Assembly (NCBI GenBank): GCA_010356995.1 | Contig: ML996690.1 | Location: forward strand, 499,420 to 563,419 | DNA from: Trichodelitschia bisporula | Lineage: Eukaryota > Ascomycota > Dothideomycetes > Phaeotrichales > Phaeotrichaceae | Length of the DNA: 64,000 bases | Direction: 5' to 3' | In this document: positions 45,525-56,270 of the stretch, one piece after another | Numbering within the stretch: position 1 is the first letter of the stretch | Layout: the number at the start of each line of letters is the position of its first letter | The notes under the pieces: generated by a model | Told to the model about the DNA's origin: nothing | Database searches by the model: none | What the model saw: only the letters and a program-made list of their open reading frames with translations | Made by a program: the position numbers and the translations under genes

Positions 45525-46801
45525 TCACTCCCCCCAAAACTCCCATATCGCCTTCGCCACCTCAGCAGGCAGCAAAACTGGCAACTCATGCCCAACCTGG
45601 AACGACTTCACCTCAACATTCTCACTCCCACCGAGCAACTCCGTCGCATCCGGCTCCACCTCCCGCTGCACAATGACCGTATCTTCTGCTCCAAACAACA
45701 GCAACGCCTTCCCGTGCAATAGCCCTACCCGCGCCGCCTCCTCATCCGACGGAGCCGCATGCTGCGCGGTCAACCGCGCCCCAATCCGAGCCCACGCCTT
45801 GTCCTGTCCCGTAATCGGCGCGTGCCGGATGGAGCTCGCGAACGCGGCCATGAAGCCGTCGTGGTGATGCAGCTGCCACAGCACGGCATCGGCGACGTTT
45901 GCGAGAGACAAGTTCGGGGTCTGTGGTGCCTCTTGCGCCAACGCTTCTTCGGGGACCTTGGTCTCCGGGGATGTGTTTGCGGCGGGGTTGGGAGGAGGCC
46001 CGGAGCCCATGAGCCGCTTTCGAACAAGTGTGAAGAGCAGGTTCTTGGGCACGAGGGGAGCGAGTGCGTAGAGCAGCTTGCTGCTAGCGGTGAAGTGTGC
46101 CGGTCGGATGAGGCCGGAGGGCGCGATGAGCACGAGCGAGGATATCAGTGCCGGGAAGGTGGAGGTGAAGGAAGCGGCGATTCCACCGCCGAGGGAGTAA
46201 CCGACGAGCGCGAAGCCGTTGGGCTGGGTCCAGGGGAGGGGAGAGGATGCGAGGGCGTGAAGGATTTGTGTGTTGTAGAGGCGAGCGTCGTGGGGCGTGT
46301 CACTTGGTGTTGCGGACCACCCTCGACCGTAGAGGTCTGTTGTGGTTAGGGCATTGGGGAATTGGGGTACGGGAGGTAAGAGACGGCCGATAACTCACCC
46401 AACAGCATCACCCGATAGCCACGCTTCACCAACTCGTGGGCCACGCCGCCCAAACTCACGCACGGCGTGCTAATGCCGTGCACGAGGAGAACCTTTCGTC
46501 CCTCTTCCGGACCCCATTCATATACGCGGAACGTGCCGAACAGAGAGTCGACATCGCGCGCGCCGGGGAAGAGATCTGGCGGGTAGGCGAGCTGGCGGAT
46601 CTCTTCGGGAGATAGGCTCGGGAGGGCGGTGGTCAGCGGCGAGGGAATGACATTGTCGGCTGGTTGTTGCAACTCGCTGCGGTTCCGCAGTCTGCCGAGA
46701 AGCAATGCCAGTCCGATCGCTGCGGCTCCGGCAGTCAGACAATTGGACCTGGTGAGGGCGGTGGTGGACGGGATGACGTCGAGGAGGTGGGTTAGCGACA
46801 T
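45525..46801 (-). CDS. Membrane-anchored alpha/beta hydrolase
   Basis: Two exons (46801-46399, 46336-45525), 62-bp intron, 404 residues. A hydrophobic stretch NCLTAGAAAIGLALLLGRL near residues 20-38 is a probable membrane anchor. The hydrolase core starts with RKVLLVHGISTPC (oxyanion-hole HG) and continues with YRVMLLDLYGRGWSA, whose Asp codon is split by the intron. The nucleophile elbow is GYSLGG (Ser182). The acid is likely the Asp of LLLFGAEDTV and the base the His of FQVGHELPV. A Pro/Glu-rich insert with a predicted lid (FTLVRKRLMGSGPPPNPAAN) lies between. Substrate is unknown; family members include lipases and epoxide- or ester-cleaving enzymes. Divergent from the PAP2 gene. Confidence 0.85.
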
Positions 46802-47751
46802 TGATGGCGCGGCGTTGGGGCTGTGTTTCGGGCTGGTGGGTTATGGGGACACACGCTTTGCTTGGTGGTACCTAGACGCTGCGATGGGAGAGGTTGCACA
46901 TGCCAGAGGCTGGGGGACGAATTGTGTGCTGTGCTGCTCGGCCGCGCGGCTGGGGAGAATTGGTTCGTAAGTTTATAGCTGCGGCGAGAGTGATACTTGG
47001 AACGAGGTGAGATGGACCGTGAGCCTCTCTCTCGCGATGGTGAGGCAGCGATTTGATAATAAAGTGATAGAGGTCGACTTCGAGATGTGGGCGGGTAACA
47101 GTGGCTTAGGAGGGGTCGTGGAGGGGGAGATGGGGACGGGTCAACGGGTGGAGCCGGGGGTGGACGCCTCGGCTTGGCGGAGGACGGTGATTGATTAGAT
47201 GAAGACAACCCAGCTCGGCATAGCCCTGGATCTTCTCTGCAGTGAGCAGCTGCTGAGCATCGTCAGCTCCCTATTTTTGTGAGCATAACCGCTTGGCATA
47301 TTCGTCATCAAGCCGTTGGAAAGGGAGATGAGACAGAGCTTCTTTATGCTCTTCTACTCTGTTTGATGCTTGAGCAAACTTATCTTCTCGTCTTTATCAT
47401 CTTTGCCTTCATATATTCATTTCCCCTGCGCTGATCGTGTGCTCCCTACACTTGAAACAGCATAGCGCCTTCCACGCCTTCTCGGCCCCCTCAGGGACCA
47501 AGCCACCACCCACACCCCACTCAATCCCCTCTCCTTCTCAGGGACCAATCATCCCCACGGTGGCGCACGCGACCAGCTGCCCAGAGCATCTCGTTCAGGC
47601 CGTTTCTCAGCTCTCCTCTTCCCTTCTCCGCACTTCACACATTCATAATTCTCTCCTCTCGGGTCTCATCTTCGCGACTCGCGCTGATTGTGTGTTCAGT
47701 TGTTTCCCCTCCTGAGCCGCTCGGAGGAAGGTTGGGCAGAGAAACGGCGTC
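46802..47751. promoter_or_regulatory. Divergent promoter region (hydrolase and PAP2 phosphatase genes)
   Basis: About 950 bp with no supported gene. CT-rich patches at 47390-47440 and 47590-47660 precede the plus-strand start. Confidence 0.5.
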
Positions 47752-49451
47752 ATGGACCGCATCCCCGTTACCCAAAAGCTGCCTTTTTCGCGCCGTACGC
47801 TGTCGAAGAAGGCCGTGCTTTCGTGAGTTGGCTCCCGGCTTCATATTCTGGATTCCAAGCTGATAGTGTAACCAGCTACATATTCGACTATGCCATCATA
47901 TTGTGCGTTGTATCGTGTTGCTGTCCCTGAAGCCCTCCAGTCTGACCTGCGCTTAGCATACTCGGCGCCATCTTCACCGCCATCGACAAGGTCGAGCCCT
48001 ACCATCAAGAGTTCTCGTTGAGCAACTACACATTACACTACAAGTATGCGGTACACGAGCGCATTCCCGTACCGTTTTTGCTGGTGTTGGTGGTGATTAT
48101 CCCGGCTATCATCATCTCCGTCTACACTCTCATTATCGACGGTATCTTCTCGCACCATATCGCTAAGCGGAAGAGATATCGGCTGAAAGATCGGCTCTGG
48201 GAACTGAACTGCGGCTTGCTGGGATTGTTACTGGCGATTGGAGCCTCATTTGTCGTGACCGGCGCGTTGAAGAATGCAATCGGCAAGCCGCGCCCGGATC
48301 TGATCGATCGGTGCCAGCCCAATGTCCAGGCGGACCCCCCTAACCTGAAGTTGTCGAACCACAGCATTTGCACGCAGACGGATAACAACATATTGAAGGA
48401 TGGCTTCCGGAGCTTCCCCTCGGGACACAGCAGCTGTGAGTACTACGTGCGGGGATGGCTTTGCGGCTGGCTGACGGTTGCAGCTGCATTTGCGGGACTG
48501 TTCTATATCTCCCTGTATCTCGCAGGGAAGATGCACGTTCTCGATTCCAAGGGTGAAGTCTGGAAGGCGTTCATCGTCTTGATTCCGACGTTAGGGGCGG
48601 CGTTGATTGCGGGGAGCCGTATTATGGACGCTCGCCACCACCCCTTTGACGTGTTGTCCGGTAGCACCTTGGGCATACTCGTGGCCTGGGCCTCCTATCG
48701 CCAGTATTTCCCTTCCATCAGCGACTACACCGCCAAGGGGCGCGCATATCCAATTGTAGGTCTCTCCCAACCGTCTTGCAGCAAAAGTAACCCGTATCAG
48801 CGGAGTTGGGGTCGCGACCCTTCCCAGCAGCCCCAGGAGGTCTTCTACCCGATGCCCGTCCCCCAAGACGAAGAGCAAGGCAAAGCCGAGCTCGTCTCAG
48901 GGCGCCACTCTCCTCCTTCTGAAGCTGGTGGCGATAGCGGCAATGCTTTCCGCAGTGAGATCTCCTCCCAGCGTCAGCGCCGCCAGCCCTCATTGATGCG
49001 CGGCCCCTCATCTGCCTACTCCGTCGATCCCTCGCGCGTCGGTTCGCCGCCCGTCCCGCCCCTGCCCTCGAGCTACAATCCGCAACAGCCAGGCTACATC
49101 CCCTACTCGACGCGGCCCGTCGCGCGCGCCTCGCCGCAAAACGACTGGGTCGAGTCTGACGATGAGCCGGACTCCGACCTCGAGCTGCAACCGCAGTACA
49201 CGCTGTCCAACCCCAGCCCAGGAGATCCGCTCTTTCGCCAGGGTAGCCTTACTGGCCAGGACACGGCGTACAGACCGCAGCCTGCGCCTCTGGAACGCTT
49301 GAAGAGTGTGAAGGCTCAGGGAGCGCAGGGGGTGCCGAGTGCGGTGGCGGAAAATAGTGAGTATAGTGAGTCTGATGCGCCGCCGCCGCCGCCACAACAT
49401 GGAGATGGGATGCGGAGGGTGCAGTTAGCGGAGTCATATGCGCCTAGATAG
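47752..49451 (+). CDS. PAP2-family lipid phosphate phosphatase (Dpp1/Lpp1 type)
   Basis: Five exons (47752-47822, 47876-47902, 47957-48435, 48484-48755, 48801-49451) give 499 residues. The enzyme removes phosphate from lipids such as phosphatidate or diacylglycerol pyrophosphate in internal membranes. The three PAP2 motifs are KNAIGKPRPD (Lys138, Arg145-Pro146), FPSGHSS (187-192, catalytic His190) and SRIMDARHHPFD (Arg238, His245, Asp248). Six hydrophobic helices fit, including FDYAIIFILGAIFTAI and VPFLLVLVVIIPAIIISVY. The C-terminal ~210 residues are a Ser/Pro-rich cytosolic tail. Exon 2 is a 27-nt microexon. Introns 3 (48 bp) and 4 (45 bp) are multiples of three without stops, so an unspliced ORF hides them; removal restores AYPIRSWGRDP. 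Confidence 0.88.
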
Positions 49452-49849
49452 TGACCTTGGGAGGTTGGGTGATTTCTAGGGTATCTCTGTGTTATTTACT
49501 GCATAAGGTGGGGCTGGGAAAGATATCCGGCGTTCCGGTCGTTCTATGATGAGCGTAGCTGCAAAGCGTATTTGATGGCATTTGTGGAGAATGTCACCAA
49601 AATAGAGACTATATCTTGATCTGAATCTGTGTTGCAAATTCAGTGTTGTCCGAACTGCTGTAATCCGTCGTCGCAGTTCCGTGTGCAGGGCGTGCTCTCA
49701 TATCCGGGCATGACGTGCAAGCTCCATGCCAAGCTCGGCCCACGAGAAGCAATCGGCCCTCAACTTTTCGCTCCCCCCAGCTCCCTCCATAGCACCCCCA
49801 CGAACCTCCGACCATCAACACCACCCATCTCTCCCCCAACGCAGTCGCT
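49452..49849. other. Spacer upstream of MIC60
   Basis: About 400 bp between tandem genes; C-rich near the MIC60 start. Nothing else is seen. Confidence 0.5.
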
Positions 49850-51888
49850 ATGCTGCGCGTCCCGATTGCTAGAAGCAGGGCTCTTGCGTCCGCAGCCGTG
49901 CCTCTGCGCCCCGCTGCTCAATGGCACGCGCACCGGCTCGGCGGCATCGCTGCCCGGGTACGTGGCTCACTCCGCACCTTCGATATCTGTTTGCACGTCG
50001 GCTAATGGCTACGCATAGAGATTCTACGCTGAGGACGGCAAGTTTGTCGCACCTACCGGTACTTCGCCTACGGGCACGACGCCATCAGTCACTCCGCCGA
50101 CAAGCACCATAGGTCGTCCCGCCATCCCACCTGCCACCACGCCGCCGACTGGCACCGGAACCGCGAGCGTAGCTCCCCCCCCGACGACACCCACTCCACC
50201 GAAGAAAAAGCGTCGCGTACTGCGTTTCCTGGCCAACCTGCTCATTCTCGGAACGCTTGGTTACGGGATCGGCGTGTACTACGCGCTGACATCGGACAAC
50301 TGGCACGATTTCTTCACGGAGTATGTGCCGTTTGGTGAGGAAGTGGTTGCGTACTTTGAGGAGCGCGAGTTCAGGAAGCGGTTCCTTGAGCGTGGGCAGA
50401 GTGCTTCGAAACTCTACCCTCAGGTGAGGGGGGAGCAGAAGGTCAAGGTTGCGCCGCAGGCGGGGGTTTCGGCGCGCACGGTCGAAGACGACCTGGATCG
50501 GAAGGGCCGGCATGTCAGCGCTGTTGAGGCCAAGCCGACGGTGGATGCGAAGCCTGCGACACCTAGCGAGAGTCACAAGTTGATGCCGAAGGATGAGCTG
50601 AAGAAGGAGGTTTCCGCCCCGCTGCCGGAGAAGAAGGGGGCACCTAAGGAGGCACCTAAGAAAGAGCCTAAACCTGCTGCTACGAATGCTGCCCCGGCTT
50701 CCTTCATTGATGGTATCAACATCGAGCACGCCGAGGAGCCCGTCGTGCAAGACGTGGTCAAGATCTTGAACAACATCATCACAGCCATCAACGCCGACGC
50801 CTCGACAGCGGGCAAACTCTCTCCCACGCTCGAGCAAGCCAAGTCCGACATCACCAAGGTCGTCAATGACATCACCACGCTCAAGTCTCAAGAGCAATCT
50901 GCTGCGGACTCCCGCATTCGCGCCCTGCACGCCGAATTCGACAAAATGGCGCACGAGCTCCTCCGGCGCCAGGAAGCCACCGCCCAAGAGCAGGAAGTGC
51001 ACTGGAAGGAGGAATACGAGGCCGAGCAGCGTCGCCTCAGCGAAGCCTACGCCAAGAAGCTCGAGGCCGAACTCGAGTCCGCGAACCGCGTCGCAGACGC
51101 AAAGCTCCAGAACCGTCTCAAGGAACAGGCCGTCCAACTGCGTCGCCAGTTCACGGCGGCTGTGGCGGAGCGCGTTGAGGCTGAGCGTGAGGGTCGCCTC
51201 GGCAAGCTCTCCGATCTGAGCGAGCGTGTTGCCGAGCTTGACCGCCTGACCGCAGAGTGGGACGCCGTTGTGTCCGCCAACCTGCGCGCGCAGCACCTGA
51301 TCGTCGCGGTGGAAGCAGTGCGCTCCGCACTCGAAGAATCCGAGACAGCGGGCGTGGCGCGGCCGTTCGTGCGCGAACTGGCCGCGGTCAAGGAAGCAGG
51401 CGCCGCGAACCCAGTCATCGACGCGGCGATTGCGTCGGTCCACCCGAGCGCATATCAGAAGGGCATCCCGAGTGGCGCGGAGCTTGTGGAGCGGTTCAGG
51501 CGCGTGGCGGGCGAAGTGCGCAAGGCGGCGCTGCTGCCGGATAATGCGGGTGTTGCGAGCCATGCCGCGAGTCTGGTGCTGAGCAAGGTTATGTTCCGGA
51601 AGGGGGGGACGGAGGGCGTGGGGCAGGGGGGTGATGTTGAGAGTGTGCTTGCGCGGGCGGAGAGGGCGCTTGAGGAGGGGAGGCTGGAGGTTGCGGTGGA
51701 TGAGGTTAATGCGTTGGAGGGGTGGGCGAAGGTGCTTTCGAGGGATTGGTTGGCGGATTGTAGGCGGGTGTTGGAGGTTAAGCAGGCAGTTGATGTGAGT
51801 CTTAGCTCTTTCTTTACGCGATATGGTGAGACTAACGGCTTAGGTCATTGCGACGGAGGCGCGGTTGCAGAGCCTGCTCGTGGAGTAG
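49850..51888 (+). CDS. MIC60: MICOS complex subunit Mic60 (mitofilin)
   Basis: Three exons (49850-49957, 50019-51794, 51844-51888) give 642 residues. Mic60 forms cristae junctions in the inner mitochondrial membrane. The N-terminus is an Arg/Ala leader (MLRVPIARSRALASAA), followed by a Thr/Pro linker and one transmembrane helix preceded by basics (PKKKRRVLRF, then LANLLILGTLGYGIGVYYAL, about 105-126). After a Lys/Pro/Ala-rich spacer comes a long coiled coil (EEYEAEQRRLSEAYAKKLEA). The C-terminal mitofilin signature runs from ERVAELDRLTAEWDAVVSAN to the end. The last 14-codon exon gives VIATEARLQSLLVE, the conserved end, which an unspliced reading would lose. Confidence 0.95.
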
Positions 51889-52401
51889 GTTGGTGCCGGG
51901 ATGGGATAGACGGGTTTGTGATAGAGGGAGGGAAAACTGCGGTGCGCTGTGAATTAGTGCGGAATTCTACTGTACATTTATGTCGTCTGATCGCATTTTG
52001 CTGCGTGGGTTTCTGCGCAGAAGTCGGTGTGCCAATGGAGTGCGTTAATGGGAGTGTGATGCGAGGGCTGTAGCACATCGTGACTGCTGTTTGCTCGATT
52101 TCTCCCTTTACCCTCCATATCATCCATAGAACATATTGAGCTACCCCCCCTCGATTGATAAAAGACTTTGCCTTTCCGAAGTGCTTCCATCACAGTAGGC
52201 CAAATGGCGAAAAGATGACGCACAATTTTTCAAGGCTTTGGTACATACTTCGTGCCGTATCTTACTCTATCCCTCTTCTCACCTTACGCATCGAACTTGG
52301 AACCTGTTGACTGCGCGACTCTCGAGGACCAAAAAGAAATCTACGTCCTCCAGATCCTCATCACGAACACATAAAAAAGGCAAAAAGACAACTTCAACAT
52401 C
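51889..52401. other. Spacer between MIC60 and tRNA-Thr
   Basis: About 510 bp. The T-rich minus-strand stretch at 52376-52387 (A runs on plus) lies just past the tRNA 3' end and serves as its likely pol III terminator. No gene seen. Confidence 0.5.
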
Positions 52402-52483
52402 TGCCCCCACGCCGATTTGAACGACGGACCTTCGCATGTACTCGAAGTACGAGTGCGACGCTCTACCCCTGAGCCATGAGGGC
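52402..52483 (-). tRNA. tRNA-Thr (anticodon CGU) with a 10-nt intron
   Basis: Folds as a full cloverleaf on the minus strand. The acceptor stem pairs GCCCTCA with TGGGGGC (one G-U). The D arm is GCTC-AGGGGTA-GAGC, the T arm CGTCG-TTCAAAT-CGGCG, and the variable loop AGGTC. The anticodon stem TCGCA/TGCGA encloses 17 nt. With T33 and A37 fixed, the anticodon is CGT and a 10-nt intron (CTTCGAGTAC) follows position 37. The intron's GTAC end can pair with GTAC that includes the anticodon. The discriminator base is A, as usual for Thr. It lies 157 bp upstream of the SRS2 start, on the opposite strand. Confidence 0.9.
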
Positions 52484-52640
52484 TTTTCGATGCGTAACGT
52501 TGGCTTTTCCAAAATTATGTTCTGTTTAATTTTGCCAAGGCCGGGAAACCCTGCACTGGACGACGTGACTTCGCGTTGTTTTCGTACCACCACTTCCATC
52601 CGCCACTTCATCCGCTACGCCATCCACAACCAATACACCA

Positions 52641-55577
52641 ATGGATGGAATACTGGAGGGCTTGAATGCTCAACAAAAATGCGCCGTCACAAGCCCCGCT
52701 CCCGTACTTCAAGTCCTGGCCCCGCCGGGCTCGGGGAAAACGAAGACGCTGACGACACGCGTCGCGTACCTCATCACGCAAGGCCTGAAGCCATGGAACA
52801 TGATCGTGTGCACATTCACAATCAAAGCGGCGCGCGAGATGAAAGAGCGGATACGGGCGTTCGTGGGTGCGGATCTCGAGAGCAGACTCGTTCTCGGGAC
52901 GTTCCATTCCGTGGCCAGGCGCTTTCTCGTCGCGTATGGGGCGCGGATCGGTATAAAGAAGAGCTTTGGGATTGCGGATAGCGGTGACAGTTTGGCGATT
53001 ATTAAGAGGATTGTCAAGAGGCGTGGGTTTATGATGGAGCCGGCGAAGGCGAGGGCTAGAATTTCGAAACTCAAGTCTGGGACTGCGGCGCCGACTGAGG
53101 CGAAAGCGAAGGGCCCGAGTGTGGATCAGCAGGAGTTTGTGGCGATTTTCACGGAGTACGAGGAGGCGCTGGAGACTTCTAATCTGCTGGACTACGACGA
53201 TCTGCTCCTGCGGTGTGTGGAGCTCTTGAAACGCTTCCCCGAGTGCGTCTCGAATATCCAGGCCGTCCTGATCGACGAATTCCAGGATACGAACCACGTT
53301 CAGTACGAGCTCATGTCGCTCTTCGCCCAGCACCGGGACCCGAAGACACCAGATCATAAGATCCCCAGCATCACCATCGTTGGCGACCCCGATCAGAGCA
53401 TCTATAGCTTCCGGTCCGCTGAAATCAAGAACCTCCGGAAGATGACGACTCAGTATCCGGGCACGCACGTCGTGATATTGGAAGAGAACTACCGCTCCTC
53501 CGGCTCGATCCTTCAGTCTGCCCTGGAAGTCATCGAGCAGGACGAGTCCAGGCCGGAGAAGAAGCTGCTGCCCACGCATTGCATCGGCGAGCGCCCCGTC
53601 TTGCGAACGCTGTCGACACCGCACAAGGAAGCCGACTGGCTTGTGGGGGAAATCCGCAGGTGTGAAGCCCTGAACGCTGGGCTGCTGAAGTACTCCGACT
53701 TTGCTGTTCTCCTACGGTCTGCCAGCCTCTCTCGCCACATCGAAAGCGCCCTCGGAAAGGCCGGCATACCTTACCGGATGGTCGGTGGCCATAAGTTCTT
53801 TGACCGAGTGGAGGTCAAGCTTGTGCTTGACTATCTCCGCGTCATTGGGCATCCCGAGCACAACGATGCGCTGGCGAGAATCATCAACGTTCCGCCACGG
53901 AAGATCGGAGAAACGGCAATGAAAACACTGTTCGATGAAGCAGATCGCAAGAAGATTCCTCTCTGGACTCACCTCCTCGACGTATGTCAAGGTCGATCCA
54001 GCAGCAAGATCAGCGCCCAAGCCGAACGGAGCCTCTCCACTCTCATTAAAATCATCCTGACGTCGCGGACAAAGCTCGCCGAAGCTGACGAGACGGGTTT
54101 CACAATCCCCGACCTGATGGAGTACTTCATGGAAAGGCTCAGCCTAAAGAAATACTTAGAGGACAAATACCAAAAGGAAGGCCGCTGGGCCAACGTCGAA
54201 GAGCTCTTAACCCTCGCCCGCGACGCCTCTGCCTCCCTCGAAGCAGAAGCTGAAGCCGACGCCCTTGCGCCCATCGACGGCGTCAACCAGGACCAGCCCT
54301 CGGGCCTCCAGGATCTGCTAACGCGGTTCCTCGCCAACGTAGCCCTCTCCACCGAAGCTCAGGACACGAAAGGCGGCACCGAGACCCCAAATCAAGTCAC
54401 CCTCTCCACCATCCACGCCGCCAAAGGCCTCGAATGGCCCGTCGTCTTCATCCCCGGCGCATTCCAGGGCTCGATTCCGCATTCCCGCGCCGAGGACACG
54501 GACGAAGAGCGGCGGCTGCTATACGTGGGCATGACCCGCGCGAAGGCCCTGCTGTACCTCTCGCGGCCCAAGAAAAACTCAAACAGGGAGGACACCACCC
54601 TCTCCCCCTTTCTTTCCGCACCCAACATGTCCCGCTTCTTCGCCCCCCGCGGCCCGTCCTTCACACTTAGCACCCTCCGCGACCTATCCCGCATCCTACA
54701 CCGCCCCTGCCCAGCACCCTCCGCCTTCCACGCCGTCATCGAAGCCGCCATCAGAGATGCGGACTTCCACGTCGAGGATGATCGGTTCCCAGAAGACCCC
54801 GACGAGCGCCCGCAGGAGGACACGTCATACGTAGACTACGACAAAGAGACCCCCTACCCCCCAGGCAAAAGGGCTCGCCTGTCCCACGCCCCACCTACCA
54901 CATCGGCGACAGGCTTCCGCTCCGCGTCCTCCACCATCTTCTCCGCCGGCACTTACTCTAACACAGCACTGGGCTTCACATCCGCGCGCACCGCCATGGC
55001 TGAGCTCGAAGCCGCGGCTCAAACCGCCGAACCCCCACCAGAGCCGCGCGACAAGGCGCGGACCACGGGGAAGAAGCGGCAAATCTCAGGCCAGGGCACG
55101 CTGGGCGAATTCTTCAAGCCCAAATCCACCGCAGCGAAGCCCGCCGCTACTAACCCCGTTTCCAACCCCGCAACCCTCCCCCCAAAAGCAGCCAGAATGC
55201 CCAACCTCCCCGCCCGTATCCCCAACGCCGCCCTGGCAAGCATCCTGCAACCCACCGGCATCCCGCCTTCCCTCGCACAGCGCCAGCCGCGCAAAACGCC
55301 CATGCGCACACCCTCGTGGGCCGCAAAGCCCCTCCCTCCAGCAGACGAAAACGCCGCGCCCCCTCCCGAGCCGGACGGAGAAGCAGAACCACTCGTAGCA
55401 ACATCTTTCCATACCACGACTTTCCAAGCCGCGACACTGCACACGACGACGATGGTGCAGCTCACGGGCACGGGAGTGGGGGTTGGGCGGCGGGCGCTGG
55501 GTCTGCGGTCGAGCGGTGCTGGTGCTGGGGGTGGGGCGTTGAATCGCCCGTTTAAACCGCCGGGACGGGCGGGGTAG
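52641..55577 (+). CDS. SRS2: UvrD/Rep-type DNA helicase Srs2
   Basis: Single exon, 978 residues. Srs2 is a 3'-5' helicase that strips Rad51 filaments and limits recombination at forks. Superfamily 1A motifs are all present: Q-like LNAQQKCAV, Walker A APPGSGKTKTL, Ia CTFTIKAAREMKERI, Walker B VLIDEFQDTN, III VGDPDQSIYSFRSA, IV ENYRSS, V TLSTIHAAKGLEW and VI ERRLLYVGMTRAKALL. Beyond the helicase core (about residue 690) is a disordered tail with QGTLGEFF at 818-825, a match to the QxxLxxFF PCNA-binding PIP box, then Pro/Ala-rich sequence. The start codon is well placed, 12 residues before the first motif. Confidence 0.95.
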   Translation: MDGILEGLNAQQKCAVTSPAPVLQVLAPPGSGKTKTLTTRVAYLITQGLKPWNMIVCTFTIKAAREMKERIRAFVGADLESRLVLGTFHSVARRFLVAYGARIGIKKSFGIADSGDSLAIIKRIVKRRGFMMEPAKARARISKLKSGTAAPTEAKAKGPSVDQQEFVAIFTEYEEALETSNLLDYDDLLLRCVELLKRFPECVSNIQAVLIDEFQDTNHVQYELMSLFAQHRDPKTPDHKIPSITIVGDPDQSIYSFRSAEIKNLRKMTTQYPGTHVVILEENYRSSGSILQSALEVIEQDESRPEKKLLPTHCIGERPVLRTLSTPHKEADWLVGEIRRCEALNAGLLKYSDFAVLLRSASLSRHIESALGKAGIPYRMVGGHKFFDRVEVKLVLDYLRVIGHPEHNDALARIINVPPRKIGETAMKTLFDEADRKKIPLWTHLLDVCQGRSSSKISAQAERSLSTLIKIILTSRTKLAEADETGFTIPDLMEYFMERLSLKKYLEDKYQKEGRWANVEELLTLARDASASLEAEAEADALAPIDGVNQDQPSGLQDLLTRFLANVALSTEAQDTKGGTETPNQVTLSTIHAAKGLEWPVVFIPGAFQGSIPHSRAEDTDEERRLLYVGMTRAKALLYLSRPKKNSNREDTTLSPFLSAPNMSRFFAPRGPSFTLSTLRDLSRILHRPCPAPSAFHAVIEAAIRDADFHVEDDRFPEDPDERPQEDTSYVDYDKETPYPPGKRARLSHAPPTTSATGFRSASSTIFSAGTYSNTALGFTSARTAMAELEAAAQTAEPPPEPRDKARTTGKKRQISGQGTLGEFFKPKSTAAKPAATNPVSNPATLPPKAARMPNLPARIPNAALASILQPTGIPPSLAQRQPRKTPMRTPSWAAKPLPPADENAAPPPEPDGEAEPLVATSFHTTTFQAATLHTTTMVQLTGTGVGVGRRALGLRSSGAGAGGGALNRPFKPPGRAG

Positions 55578-55785
55578 GATGTGTTGATGGATTGGATTAA
55601 GGTGGGAACTTGTAGATAGTTGGCGTTGGGCGAGGGTGAATGTAGTTGCCTCCCCGGCGGCGGCTCGGGCAGGGGCGTAATGTACACGACGAGCAACCCG
55701 AAGCCGAGTCTTGTGCACTTATGCCGACGGCAAAAGAAGTTTGATGCTTGGGAGTGGGGGGCAGGGCGCGAAAAAAAATATCCGT

Positions 55786-55858
55786 TACAAGAGGGGGGGA
55801 TCGAACCCCCGACCTTCGCCGTGTAAAGGCGACATCATAACCACTAGACTACTCCTGC
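55786..55858 (-). tRNA. tRNA-Val (anticodon UAC)
   Basis: Cloverleaf on the minus strand, 73 nt. The acceptor stem pairs GCAGGAG with CTCTTGT using G-U pairs. The D arm region is AGTCTAGTGGTTATGAT, and the anticodon stem TCGCC/GGCGA encloses TTTACAC, giving anticodon TAC. The T arm is CGGGGGTTCGATCCCCCC-like with the standard TTCGATC loop. The discriminator is A. An A8 run on the plus strand just beyond the 3' end (55771-55778) is a pol III terminator on the minus strand. No intron. Confidence 0.93.
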
Positions 55859-56270
55859 GGCTAGGATGTCGAAATTGGCAGACGTCGGAACTACATAGTG
55901 CATTGCGCACACGTGAGGCATGAGAGGAAGACCTCATGCCGAATAATGGGCCGGGCCCGGTCAATACCGCGTGTACTTCTACAGTAAGCGTCGTGAAGCA
56001 CCCCGCACCGAAGTTCTTCGTGGTAAAAAGGGTCCTTGAAGCCCCCGAGCCGGCTCTTTTCCCCCGGCGCTTGCTGCGTGCCCCGGCTGGAGCTTGATCT
56101 TAGCGGGCACTGAATACCAGATTGTGAGTCGCGCGCGGCTAGATTGAATGAATTGGGATAAGGTGCAATGGCTGTGGCCTAAGGATCACGGGCAGGCCAC
56201 GCGGCCGTCGTGGATGGGAAAGAGCGGACACGCACCACGAGCTCAGCTGCCGGGCCAGAAGGGCAGTGCC

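Noticed and set aside
50085-51563. 492-codon minus-strand open frame
   Set aside because: Antisense to MIC60 exon 2; Arg/Leu-rich and without family features.
52608-53624. 338-codon minus-strand open frame
   Set aside because: Antisense to SRS2 helicase motifs, which are clearly the coding strand.
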